Shown: positions 63,601 through 64,000 of the stretch, one piece after another
Layout of the letters: the number at the start of each line of letters is the position of its first letter
Position numbering within the stretch: the first letter of the stretch is position 1
DNA from: Undaria pinnatifida
Lineage: Eukaryota; Sar; Phaeophyceae; Laminariales; Alariaceae
NCBI GenBank assembly: GCA_012845835.1
Contig: JABAKD010000025.1
Span: 4,109,819 to 4,173,818 of the forward strand
Direction of reading: 5' to 3'
Length of the DNA: 64,000 nt
Notes under the pieces: generated by a model
What the model saw: only the letters and a program-made list of their open reading frames with translations
Database searches by the model: none
Told to the model about the DNA's origin: nothing
Program-made: the position numbers and the translations under genes

Positions 63601-64000
63601 AATCGTTCTCGTGAAAGTGTCAAAACTAGCCGGCAGTTTCATCATCTGGGGAACTCGACCGGCCAGAAACGTTTCCCCCAAAAACAGGTAGCTCCTACGG
63701 TGGTATGACGCTAATCGCGGGTAGGACCAAATTAAGGTAGGACAAATTAATCAAGAATCAAACCAACCCTGCTTTTTTTTGTTGGTTGATTCTCAACACT
63801 ACGTGAGAATGATTTTGTGGAAAATCACCGTTGCAAAAGCTGTCTAGAGCTGCACTCCACACGTCCAGAAATATTTGATCCCTGTTGATGATCTATATGG
63901 TGTCGTGTCTTTCACGGCTAACAGGTCCCTGGTGCATCTGTATGATCTGCATGGCATACAGATGGTGTTGCCCGGTGGGAGCCGTATTGTCTGTATAACC
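63601..64000. other. Intron 8, right edge
   Basis: No exon resembling the next part of the ABC transmembrane domain was found up to the window edge. Confidence 0.5.

Noticed and set aside
63506-63691. Next ABC transporter exon in the right edge
   Set aside because: The open frame does not resemble ABC transmembrane sequence and lies in a dispersed repeat with no AG/GT borders in phase.

Overview
The window is nuclear DNA of a eukaryote. Coding sequence is sparse and split into short exons with canonical GT/AG borders. Introns are 0.5-2.6 kb and 3' splice sites sit behind long C/T-rich tracts. Everything between is packed with retroposons, terminal-inverted-repeat elements, minisatellites and homopolymer runs. 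No bacterial operon, rRNA, CRISPR or canonical tRNA gene was seen. The one recognisable gene is an ABC transporter with a zinc-binding module ahead of the transporter core; this and the intron style suggest a stramenopile, most likely a brown alga. That assignment is inference.

Layout. 0-10 kb: MITEs, a 608-bp TIR element, a nested inverted-repeat (foldback) element at 4.4-5.7 kb, and minus-strand coding pieces at 450-750, 7344-7454 (a clean internal exon) and possibly 8763-9146. 10-15 kb: two arrays built on the 12-bp palindrome GCGGATATCCGC and a 26-bp AT-rich minisatellite. 15-32 kb: almost solid short retroposons in about nine families, several with internal Pol III-type A and B boxes and two ending in (CAA)n. 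32-47 kb: satellites (CCGTCCCGTC-rich; a 155-bp unit; GGGCCGGGCC arrays), one long (CAA)n-tailed element and GC-rich open stretches I cannot assign.

47.4 kb to the right edge: one plus-strand gene, an ABCB/TAP-type ABC transporter. Eight exons (47456-61591) join in perfect phase to 512 residues: an N-terminal membrane region, a charged linker, a six-cysteine zinc-binding module, then the start of the ABC transmembrane domain. The rest of that domain and the ATPase domain lie beyond the window.

The most unusual feature is that exons of this gene are accompanied by degenerate partial copies of themselves in the adjoining introns. Exon 1 has two copies downstream, exon 2 four upstream, exon 4 one downstream, exon 6 one upstream, exon 7 two upstream, and the intron just before exon 8 has a 79-bp tandem duplication. 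Several copies keep their splice site and one keeps an open, conservatively changed frame. One exon 7 copy is cut by a (CAA)n-tailed retroelement. A second solid result is a 90-bp TTAA-flanked MITE family whose insertion sites can be checked against empty sites in related repeats within the same window.
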